DNA of 64,000 bases from Geothrix fuzhouensis (GTDB lineage: Bacteria > Acidobacteriota > Holophagae > Holophagales > Holophagaceae). Below, one piece after another: positions 49,912 to 56,866 of the stretch (position 1 is its first letter; each line of letters starts with the position of its first letter). The DNA is taken from positions 331,607 to 395,606 of the forward strand of contig NZ_JANHMQ010000003.1 in NCBI RefSeq assembly GCF_024609325.1. The letters run 5' to 3'. The notes under the pieces were generated by a model, which saw nothing but the letters and a program-made list of their open reading frames with translations, did not search any database and had not been told where the DNA came from. The position numbers were made by a program, and so were the translations under genes.

Positions 49912-51390
49912 TCAATTCAACCGGATCAGGAGATCGTTGCGGCGGTCGCAGAGGATGAGGCCGCCGGAGCGATCCAGGGCGAGGGAGGTGATGTGGCCAC
50001 TGATGCCCAGGCTCTTGAGGGTGGCCTGGCGGAGGACCGCCCCCTGGGGGCCGAGGATCATGATCCCCTCTCCAAAGTCACCCCCCTCGACGAGCGCGGC
50101 CACCTGCCCCGCCCCGTCCGAAGCCAGGGCGATCACATACCGGAAGGGGACCGGCAGATCCTTGCCATAGGGGACCACGGCGCGGGGCTGGCCATCGGCA
50201 TCCAGGAAGAGCAGCTTGCGATCCGCATCCGCGGCGATGACCATGCCCCCGGTGGGCAGGGGCGCCAGGGCGTTGGCCGTGGGGGAAGCCACCGGTCGGG
50301 AAGCCCCATCTGGGCTGAAGACAGTCAGCGCGGGTGTTTTCGCGTCCGCCACCCAGAGGGCGCCCCAGCGATCCAGGGCGGCTCCGGTGATGGCGCCCAG
50401 TCTGTTCAGTGGCGTCGGCGCCCCCTGCTCCCGGAGGAGGCCGGCTTTGGACAGGAGCCAGACCCCGCCTGCGGGCGTGGCGACCACGGCCTTGGCACCC
50501 GGGACGCCGGGGCCGATGGGAGCGAGATCGCCGTTGTGGAGCCGGAAGGCATGATCCAAGTCGGACTGGTAGATGATCAGATCCCCATCGGGCGCAGTGG
50601 CCAGCAGGGTGGGCGTCTTGAGCCACTTCGCCCGGCCCGCGGGCCAGGGACCGTCGTTACTCAGCGGGGGCTTCTGCAGCCGGTGCTTCACGCGCACGGC
50701 CATGCGCCAGGTGGCTTCCTGGGCTTCGAGGCTCTGGGGCGCCCGGGTCCGGAGTTGCTGGAGCATCCGGAGGCAACCCGGCAGGTCGCCCAGCAGATCC
50801 ATCGTTTCGGCGGCCTCCAGCATGGCCCGGGGTGCCACGGCAGCATCGGGATGGGTCCTGAAGGCTTCTACGAATTGCTGGAGAGCCCGGCCCCACTGCC
50901 CCTGGTCCCGCCAAGCCTTCCCCAGGCGGAAGCGGGCTTCCGGCACAGAGGAGGACTCGGGAAAAAGGTCGAGGACCCGGTTGAACTCCGCCATGGCGTC
51001 CTTCAACTCCGTGGAGCGTCGGGCCTGCCGGGCGAGCAGGATACCCCGCAGCAGCAGTCCCTCCGCGGCTTCGGGCGTCCGGATGTACTCGGCTTTCAAC
51101 CGGTCCAGGTAGGGCAAGGCCGCCTCGGGCTTATGCTCCACCTCCATCTGGTGGCGGGCGAGGGCCAGGAGGGCCTGGGGGGCGAATCCGCTCTTGGGCG
51201 CGGACTGGAGCAGCTGGCCCCAGGTGTCGACGGCCTCTTTGTAGGCCTTGGCGGCGTACGCGCGTTCACCGCTCCGGTACAGCCGCTCGGCCAGGTCGCC
51301 TTCCTGGCCAAGGGCCGGCATCTGGACCAGGGCCGGCAGGGCGCAAAGCAGGGCGACCGGGGTGCGTGACCAGGGGGATGCGGGCGACAT
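49912..51390 (-). CDS. Secreted TPR and beta-propeller protein
   Basis: 492 residues from ATG 51390, which has a GAGG a few bases upstream and directly begins a signal peptide (about 1-26). Residues ~35-250 are tetratricopeptide repeats of the BamD/YbgF kind (ERLYRSGERAYAAKAYKEAV, and further 30-40-residue units). Residues ~270-492 are NHL/propeller-like strands (GDLIIYQSDLDHAF, ALDRWGALWVAD, SLALDRSGGLILCDRRND). A TPR plus propeller design suits an envelope assembly or binding role. It is the first gene of a three-gene leftward cluster with the PEGA protein. Function unknown. Confidence 0.82.
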   Translation of the reverse strand: MSPASPWSRTPVALLCALPALVQMPALGQEGDLAERLYRSGERAYAAKAYKEAVDTWGQLLQSAPKSGFAPQALLALARHQMEVEHKPEAALPYLDRLKAEYIRTPEAAEGLLLRGILLARQARRSTELKDAMAEFNRVLDLFPESSSVPEARFRLGKAWRDQGQWGRALQQFVEAFRTHPDAAVAPRAMLEAAETMDLLGDLPGCLRMLQQLRTRAPQSLEAQEATWRMAVRVKHRLQKPPLSNDGPWPAGRAKWLKTPTLLATAPDGDLIIYQSDLDHAFRLHNGDLAPIGPGVPGAKAVVATPAGGVWLLSKAGLLREQGAPTPLNRLGAITGAALDRWGALWVADAKTPALTVFSPDGASRPVASPTANALAPLPTGGMVIAADADRKLLFLDADGQPRAVVPYGKDLPVPFRYVIALASDGAGQVAALVEGGDFGEGIMILGPQGAVLRQATLKSLGISGHITSLALDRSGGLILCDRRNDLLIRLN

Positions 51391-51503
51391 GGAAGCCTCG
51401 GGGCAGAGGGAAAGCATAGCCGCGACCCCGGGGCCGGGTTCGGTTCCCTGGTGGGGGAGGGTGGGCATGCCCCTTCCACCCGGTCGGTGCTAGCGTCTTG
51501 GGT

Positions 51504-52196
51504 ATGCGCGCTGTGCTCCTCGCCCTCCTGGCCGTCCTCGCCCAGGCCCAATCTCCGGCCCAACCCCCGGCCTTCGTGGACCAGCTCCCCCCGGCGGCGC
51601 GGGCTGAGGCCTTGGACATCGTCTCCCGGGCCGATTTCGTCTTCGAGACCCAGACCCAGCCGAAGCACGTCCGCCTGGCCACCATGGAGAAGCTCTTCGA
51701 CCACCCCCGGCTCGCTTCGGCCATGTGGCGGCACTGCCAGTTCGTGCCGGCCTTCTACGCCTTCATTCATCCCGACGGGGCCTGGAGCATCGACGACGCC
51801 CACGGGCTGAAGGGCACGCTCCGCCTTGTGTATCAGCGGCCGGGGCACCGGGTTTACATCGTGGAGGGGGTGGCCGAGAAGGGCCGCCTGAAGACTCCTT
51901 TTGCGGTGGGGGCGAAGATGCTGACCTCCTACCGCTATTGGGAAGGGAAGAACGGCTTCGAGACCCACCTCCAGACCTGGACCGCCCTGGACTCCGCCCT
52001 GCTGGGCGCCATCGCGAGGCCCTTCCGGGGGTACATCAAGCACCGGCAGGATGAGTTCATCGCCTACATCAACGGGAATGTGGCCACCTTCGGCGAATTC
52101 GCGGACCTGAGCCCCCGAGACTTCCATGCCCCCCTCAAGCGGGACGGTGACGCCATCGCCCTCCATGACTTCGAGGCGCTGTTCCTGAGGAAGTGA
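51504..52196 (+). CDS. Secreted hypothetical protein
   Basis: 230 residues. The first 17 residues are a signal peptide (MRAVLLALLAVLAQAQ). The rest has the character of a soluble mixed alpha/beta protein with many Trp/Tyr/Phe residues (FVPAFYAFIHPDG, GHRVYIVEGVAEKG, HLQTWTALDSALLGAI). I do not recognise the family. The start was set at ATG 51504. A frame-matching TTG two codons earlier is less likely. It overlaps the next gene by one base (TGATG), forming an operon of three or four small genes. Confidence 0.75.
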   Translation: MRAVLLALLAVLAQAQSPAQPPAFVDQLPPAARAEALDIVSRADFVFETQTQPKHVRLATMEKLFDHPRLASAMWRHCQFVPAFYAFIHPDGAWSIDDAHGLKGTLRLVYQRPGHRVYIVEGVAEKGRLKTPFAVGAKMLTSYRYWEGKNGFETHLQTWTALDSALLGAIARPFRGYIKHRQDEFIAYINGNVATFGEFADLSPRDFHAPLKRDGDAIALHDFEALFLRK

Positions 52197-52891
52197 TGCG
52201 GGCGCTCCTGCCAGCCCCGATCCGGGAGCCGATACGCGCGCTGCTCCGGCCCCTGGGCGCCTTCAAGGACGCGCCGCCGCCCCTGGGTCGGGCCCTGGTC
52301 CGGATGCTGGCGGTCTGGGTGCCTCTGGCCCTGGCCAACGCCGCACTGACGGTCTGGGGAGCTCTCCAGGCCTATGGGCGGCTCCGGCAGGGCGGGCCGC
52401 CGGACTGGCTGGAGCGGTTCTCGGGCGCCGACCCCGAGGTGCTGTGGGAGCTGTTCCGAACCCTGCCGGCTCCACCCGCCTTCGGCCGGATCGGGCTCTG
52501 GCTCCTGCTGATCGTGCCCCTCGGCGTGTTGGGAACCTGGATCCATCACGCGGTGTGGGACCACACCGGCCTCTGGCTGCTGGGCGGCCTGAAAGGGAAG
52601 CGGGGCTTCCGGACCACCCTGGTGGCCGAAGCCGAGGCCCTGCGCATCGCGGCCCTGGGAACCCTGGTCGGCCTGCTGGGTTTCGTGCCCGGCCTGGGCC
52701 CGGTGCTATCGATCCCGCTGATGCTCCTGGACGGCTACCTGTGGCTCTTCCGCGGCTTCGCCCTGGCGGCCCGACATGGGTGCGAGCCCTGGCGGGGGGT
52801 GGCCGCCACAGTGGTCCACGCGATCCTGTTGGGCACCTGCGCCCTGGGCTTGGGGGTGATGCTGCTGCTGCTCTTGCGGACAGCCCCGTGA
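52196..52891 (+). CDS. Yip1-like multi-pass membrane protein
   Basis: 231 residues with about five membrane segments (about 38-60, 99-118, 148-168, 170-190 and 205-228). The arrangement and the GLLGFVPGLGPVLSIPLML type hairpin resemble YIP1-family bacterial membrane proteins, whose function is not established. A GTG directly before the ATG (52193) could also serve as start. Its last codons overlap the DUF2752 gene start by four bases (GTGA). Confidence 0.75.
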   Translation: MRALLPAPIREPIRALLRPLGAFKDAPPPLGRALVRMLAVWVPLALANAALTVWGALQAYGRLRQGGPPDWLERFSGADPEVLWELFRTLPAPPAFGRIGLWLLLIVPLGVLGTWIHHAVWDHTGLWLLGGLKGKRGFRTTLVAEAEALRIAALGTLVGLLGFVPGLGPVLSIPLMLLDGYLWLFRGFALAARHGCEPWRGVAATVVHAILLGTCALGLGVMLLLLLRTAP

Positions 52892-53262
52892 GACGGGTGC
52901 CCTGGATCGCCCTCGGCGGCATGGCCCTCGGTCTTGGCGTCCGGTTGGCCGGCTTCCTGGCCCCCTTCGCGGGCTTCCTGCCAGGCTGTGTCTTCAAGCG
53001 GATCACGGGTGTCGCCTGCGCCACCTGCGGGCTCACCCGGAGCGTCCTCGCCCTGGGCCAGGGGCATTGGCGCGAGGCCCTCCACTGGTACCCCGCCCTG
53101 GCGCTCCTGGCCGCGGCGGCGCCGATCGCCGTCCTCTGGGATCTGCGTCGCGCCTGGCGCGGCTATCCCTATCCAGCCCTGCCTGAGTCACGGGCTTTCC
53201 GCGTCGGGGCCTGGCTCCTGCTCGCGGGGGTCTGGGCGGTCCAGGTGGTGCGGGGGATCTAG
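52888..53262 (+). CDS. DUF2752 membrane protein
   Basis: 124 residues starting at GTG 52888 in a GTGA overlap with the upstream stop. The family signature G-x-x-C-x-x-C-G-x-T-R is present as GVACATCGLTRSV, with three hydrophobic segments around it. DUF2752 proteins are small cysteine-containing membrane proteins of unknown role. The two cysteines (ATCGLT and GVAC) might bind metal or form a disulfide. Last of the small membrane operon. Confidence 0.82.
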   Translation: MRRVPWIALGGMALGLGVRLAGFLAPFAGFLPGCVFKRITGVACATCGLTRSVLALGQGHWREALHWYPALALLAAAAPIAVLWDLRRAWRGYPYPALPESRAFRVGAWLLLAGVWAVQVVRGI

Positions 53263-53340
53263 CCGACGGGGCGGGACCCGGGTTTTGCCATGGACCTCCA
53301 CTCCGGTCATGCTGTCAGCACGCATCACCGGAGTCCCACC

Positions 53341-53697
53341 ATGTTCCAGCAACTCCTGGATCGGCTGATCGAACAGGTGCCCGAGGCCCTGGCCGCGACC
53401 TTCAATGATCGTGATGGGGACCCCATCTGCTCCCGCACCATCCAGGTCTCCAACGAGGGGCTGCAGCTGCTGGGGGCTTACCAGCACGTGGTGAAGCGGC
53501 ACCTTCAGCAGGCGGTGGAGGAGTTTGATCGCGGCGAAGTGAAGCAGGTGGCCTTCGCCACGGACCAGCACTGGATCCTCATGATGGGCGCCAAGGAGCA
53601 GTGCACGCTGGTCCTGGTGATGCAGCGGGAGGGCCTGCTGGGCCGAGCCCGCTTCTACATGGAGAAGGCCGTCGAGGCCCTGAACCAGGAACTCTAA
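53341..53697 (+). CDS. Roadblock/LC7-like small protein
   Basis: 118 residues from ATG 53341, which follows GGAG. An ATG at 53290 lacks one. The pattern (N-terminal helix LLDRLIEQVPEALAATF, strand DGDPICSR, then helix, two strands WILMMGAKEQCTLVLVM and a final helix ARFYMEKAVEAL) matches the roadblock/LC7 fold, as in MglB-type regulators of small GTPases. No partner GTPase gene is visible here, so the assignment is by fold pattern only. Confidence 0.65.
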   Translation: MFQQLLDRLIEQVPEALAATFNDRDGDPICSRTIQVSNEGLQLLGAYQHVVKRHLQQAVEEFDRGEVKQVAFATDQHWILMMGAKEQCTLVLVMQREGLLGRARFYMEKAVEALNQEL

Positions 53698-53752
53698 TGC
53701 TGTCCGAGGGGACCGCCTGCTCGCTGCGCTCGCGATGTCCCCCCGGGCCCCC

Positions 53753-53785
53753 GCCAGGTGGTTGGGATGAACCCACCAACCTGGC
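53753..53785. terminator. Imperfect 14-bp hairpin before transporter gene
   Basis: GCCAGGTGGTTGGG (53753-53766) and CCCACCAACCTGGC (53772-53785) pair at 12 of 14 positions around a 5-base loop. No T-run follows. It ends just before the ribosome site (TAGGAG, 53787-53792) of the nucleoside transporter gene, so it may act as a leader structure or a Rho-independent-like stop for the upstream gene. Confidence 0.4.
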
Positions 53786-53798
53786 CTAGGAGCACTCG

Positions 53799-55172
53799 AT
53801 GGAACGCTTCATCGGATTGGCCGGGATCGTGGCCTTCATGGCCATTGCGTACGCGTTGTCGCACAAGCGGAGCGCCATCCACTGGCGCACCATCGCCTGG
53901 GGCCTGGCCCTTCAGTGGATCTTCGCGCTGGTCGTCCTGAAGGGCGCCGCCATCTCGACCCTGCTTGCCTTCCTGCCGTTCCCGAAGGGCACGGGCTGGG
54001 TGGTGCTGCTCCTGATGTTCACGCCCATGCTGCTCCGCCGCTTCGCGTCCTACGAGAACAAGAGCCTCAATTGGGCCCTCTTCGGGGTCATCGTCCTGGG
54101 GCTGTTGCGGGGGAACCTGGTGGGTTCCTCCTTCGACCAGATGCGCATCGTGGTGGAACACCTCATGGCCTACGCCCACGCCGGCGCCAGCTTCGTGTTC
54201 GGCTCGCTCTCCGACGGTCCCGGAAGCAAGGTGGGCATGGTGTTCGCCTTCGCCGTGCTGCCCACCATCATCTTCGTGGCCTCCATTTTCGCGGTGCTCT
54301 ACTACATCGGCATCATGCAGTGGGTGGTGAGCGCCGCGGCCCGGGCCATGGGCCGCTTCCTCAAAGTCTCGGGTGCCGAGAGCGTGAGCGTGGCCGCCAG
54401 CATCCTCATGGGCCAGACCGAGGCGCCGTTGACCATCCGCCCCTTCCTGGCGCGCATGACCCGCAGCGAGCTGATGCTGATCATGACGGCCGGCATGGCG
54501 CACGTGTCCGGCAGCATCATGGTGGCTTACGTGCAGGTGGCCCACGTGGACATCGTGCACCTGCTCACGGCCGTGATCATGACGGCCCCTGGCGCGGTGA
54601 TGATGGCCAAGATGCTGGAGCCCGAGACCGAAGCCCCTGAAACGGCCGGCGAAGTGAAGGTGGACATCCCCACCCACGACGCGAACGTGCTGGATGCCGC
54701 CGCCAGGGGCGCATTCGAAGGTGGCCAGCTGGCCTTCAATGTCGCCGTGATGCTCATCGCCTTCATCGCCCTCATCTACCTGATCAACGGCCTGATGCAG
54801 GCCATCCACCCGGGTTTCAGCCTGGAGCTGGTGCTGGGCGCGGTGTTCAAGCCCTTCGCCTACCTGATGGGCGTGCCCTGGATCGAAGCGGGCCAGGTGG
54901 GCTCCCTGCTGGGTAAGCGCATGGTGGTGAACGAATTCGTGGCCTTCCTGGACCTGGGCGCCATGACCAACCTGTCCACCAAGGCGCGGCTGATCTCCAC
55001 CTTCGCCCTCTGCGGCTTCGCCAACTTCAGCAGCATCGCCATCCAGGTGGGCGGCATCGGGGCCCTGGTGCCCGAACGCCGGGGGGACCTGGCCCGGTTG
55101 GGCCTGCGGGCCATGCTGGCGGGCACCTTGGCTAACTTCCTTAGCGCCTGCATCGCGGGCATTCTGAGTTAG
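53799..55172 (+). CDS. Concentrative nucleoside transporter (NupC/CNT family)
   Basis: 457 residues with about ten to twelve hydrophobic segments. CNT transporters import nucleosides with a cation gradient. The family's core is visible: a GQTEAPLTIRPFL segment (the Q-x-E motif of hairpin 1), FVASIFAVLYYIG, and the closing region FVAFLDLGAMTNLSTKARLISTFALCGFANFSSIAIQVGG with the typical N-x-S and G-F-x-N-x-x-S patterns. The length is slightly above that of NupC. Start ATG 53799 has TAGGAG seven bases upstream. Confidence 0.94.
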   Translation: MERFIGLAGIVAFMAIAYALSHKRSAIHWRTIAWGLALQWIFALVVLKGAAISTLLAFLPFPKGTGWVVLLLMFTPMLLRRFASYENKSLNWALFGVIVLGLLRGNLVGSSFDQMRIVVEHLMAYAHAGASFVFGSLSDGPGSKVGMVFAFAVLPTIIFVASIFAVLYYIGIMQWVVSAAARAMGRFLKVSGAESVSVAASILMGQTEAPLTIRPFLARMTRSELMLIMTAGMAHVSGSIMVAYVQVAHVDIVHLLTAVIMTAPGAVMMAKMLEPETEAPETAGEVKVDIPTHDANVLDAAARGAFEGGQLAFNVAVMLIAFIALIYLINGLMQAIHPGFSLELVLGAVFKPFAYLMGVPWIEAGQVGSLLGKRMVVNEFVAFLDLGAMTNLSTKARLISTFALCGFANFSSIAIQVGGIGALVPERRGDLARLGLRAMLAGTLANFLSACIAGILS

Positions 55173-55200
55173 AAAAAACCCTTCATAACAATCAAATTTT

Positions 55201-55239
55201 CCAGCATCCCGAACTCCGGCCGATAATAAGGGATGTTGG
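55201..55239 (+). promoter_or_regulatory. Hairpin reaching into ribosome site of next gene
   Basis: CCAGCATCCC (55201-55210) pairs with GGGATGTTGG (55230-55239), ten pairs with one G-U, around a 19-base loop. The 3' arm overlaps the GGAGG at 55238-55242 of the gene starting at 55252, so it could mask the ribosome site. A GATAAT at 55222-55227 could instead be a -10 box, which would leave the left arm untranscribed. Confidence 0.35.
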
Positions 55240-55251
55240 AGGTAATGTCTG

Positions 55252-55752
55252 ATGGTTCGTGTTCGCTCCCTGGTGTTTGTTCCGGCGCTCGTATCGATGA
55301 CGCTTGCGGCGGGGGATTATGATGCCTTGCTGAACGCGATGACCAAGGCTTGGCCTCAGGTGAAGACCCTGGCCGTGGTTTGCGACGCGAACAGCAGCAA
55401 GAGGTCCCTCTCGGCGCTGACCTCGGCCGCGGATAATTTCAGGGTGCTGGTGGTGGATGTGAGAGGTCCCCAGGACATGGGCAAGGCCGTCGCGGCCCTG
55501 TCAGGCCGAAAGCCCGATGCGGTGGTGCTTCTCGCCGGTGACCACGTAGCGGGGGATGGCTCTGCCGCCGCCAGCTTCATCATCCAGCGCATGGCGGTTC
55601 TGAAGATTCCGACGGCAGCCACCACCGAGGCTGGTGTGAAACAGGGTGCGGCCCTGGCCATCGGCACCGGGACTGGCGGCCGGTTGATGGCCAACGCCAA
55701 GGTTGCAGCCGTGGCTGGCGTGGCAGTCCCGGCGGGGGCCCTAGCCTTCTGA
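55252..55752 (+). CDS. Secreted or envelope hypothetical protein
   Basis: 166 residues. The first ~20 are a probable signal peptide (MVRVRSLVFVPALVSMTLAAG). The rest shows a beta-alpha pattern (VKTLAVVCDANSS, FRVLVVDVRG, PDAVVLLAGDHV, KIPTAATTEAGVKQGAALAIG) like one lobe of a periplasmic-binding-type or ABC-substrate-binding-like fold of the TrpX kind, but only half the usual length. It may be a truncated or stand-alone lobe. No ligand can be assigned. Confidence 0.7.
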   Translation: MVRVRSLVFVPALVSMTLAAGDYDALLNAMTKAWPQVKTLAVVCDANSSKRSLSALTSAADNFRVLVVDVRGPQDMGKAVAALSGRKPDAVVLLAGDHVAGDGSAAASFIIQRMAVLKIPTAATTEAGVKQGAALAIGTGTGGRLMANAKVAAVAGVAVPAGALAF

Positions 55753-55792
55753 CAGTCCAAGGGTCAAGGGTATTGACGGGTGGCGTCCTTCG

Positions 55793-56632
55793 TCAGTGGA
55801 CCATCTCCGGATCGTGTACCCCGTCCCGGGGCGGCTCCAGGCCACGCCAACCGGCCCTCCAGGCCAGATTCAAGGCGAGGCTCAGGGCCAGATAAGCGGC
55901 GAAGAAGCCGATGAAAAAGCGCTGCCGGAGCAAGATCATCAGAGCGAAAAGCAGCACGATGCCGAGGCTGGTGACCATGGCGGCCCGGGGGCTCCCGGCG
56001 CGCTTCTTGAAGCTGGGGAAGCGGAGGGCGGACACCATCAGGAGGCCCACCAGGAACAGCTCCCCGGCGAAGGCGTAGGCCTGGGTGGCGGTGGCAGGGG
56101 GAGTCGGGTGCCAGATGATGACGGAGGCCACGCAGGCGGCGCCGGCCGGGATGGGTAGGCCCATGAAGTAGCGTGGATCGGTCGAACCCACCTGCACGTT
56201 GAAGCGCGCCAGACGGAGCGCACCGCAGGCCGTGAAGACGAAGCAGGCGGCCCAGCCGACGGCCCGCAGGTTGGGGTCGTGGATCCCCAGCTGGAAGAAG
56301 CCGTAGCGGTAGGCGAGGATGGCGGGGGCCATGCCAAAGCTGATCACGTCCGCCAAGCTGTCCAGTTGAACACCGAACTCCGTGGCCGTGTTCGTGGCCC
56401 TGGCCACGCGGCCGTCAAGCCCATCGAAGACTCCCGCCAGGACCAGCAGGCCCGCCGCCCAGAGGAAGAAGCGCTCGGGGGTCGCCCCGGCCGCGTTGAT
56501 GGACATGACCACGCTGGAGAAGCCGCAGAAAATGGAGGCCATGGTGATGCTCGAGGGCAGCACGAACATGGAGCGGCGCATGGCCCGCTTCCGGCGGTCG
56601 CGGCGTTCCTCTGGACTCAAACGGGGTCGCAT
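55793..56632 (-). CDS. pssA: CDP-diacylglycerol-serine O-phosphatidyltransferase
   Basis: 279 residues. PssA makes phosphatidylserine, precursor of phosphatidylethanolamine. The CDP-alcohol phosphatidyltransferase motif D-G-x2-A-R-x8-G-x3-D-x3-D is exact (DGLDGRVARATNTATEFGVQ followed by LDSLAD), with about seven membrane helices around it. The first ~20 residues are a basic, Arg-rich extension (RRDRRKRAMRR). ATG 56632 is preferred over more upstream starts at 56650 or 56743 that lie in poorly coding sequence. No decarboxylase gene is adjacent. Confidence 0.92.
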   Translation of the reverse strand: MRPRLSPEERRDRRKRAMRRSMFVLPSSITMASIFCGFSSVVMSINAAGATPERFFLWAAGLLVLAGVFDGLDGRVARATNTATEFGVQLDSLADVISFGMAPAILAYRYGFFQLGIHDPNLRAVGWAACFVFTACGALRLARFNVQVGSTDPRYFMGLPIPAGAACVASVIIWHPTPPATATQAYAFAGELFLVGLLMVSALRFPSFKKRAGSPRAAMVTSLGIVLLFALMILLRQRFFIGFFAAYLALSLALNLAWRAGWRGLEPPRDGVHDPEMVH

Positions 56633-56711
56633 CGTTCCATTTTCACACATCCACGCAGGGCCGGGAGGCGCTGATTGGGGAGGGTATCCTGACAACCTTC
56701 GGAGGCTGGCT

Positions 56712-56751
56712 TGAAGCAGGTGGTGGTCATTGGTGGCGGGCACGCCGGGAT
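56712..56751 (+). repeat. 40-bp duplicate of the mnmG 5' end
   Basis: These 40 bases are identical to 56867-56906, the first codons of mnmG after the A of its ATG. The copy here is preceded by T, so it would start at TTG 56711. A 52-codon frame from that TTG reads through 115 bases of unrelated sequence to a TGA overlapping the mnmG start. It looks like a decapitated copy of the gene's Rossmann beta1-loop. Confidence 0.9.
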
Positions 56752-56866
56752 TGTCCCGACTCCGCGGCTCCGCGAAGCGGAACGCGGGAGCTGGCGACTC
56801 GATGTCGCCTGCGATAGGAGGGAGGCCTCGATCCTCTGGACGGGGCCAGATCCAGGGGTGATCCGA
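56752..56866 (+). other. 115-bp segment between mnmG duplicates
   Basis: It contains small palindromes: TCCGCGG-x-TCCGCGAAGCGGA and GGCGACTCGATGTCGCC (7-bp arms). A 15-base match to the inside of mnmG (CGATCCTCTGGACGG at 56830-56844 and about 57231-57245) suggests part of it derives from the gene. Not an IS by size or ends. Possibly a REP-type insertion or the product of a replication-slippage event. Confidence 0.5.
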
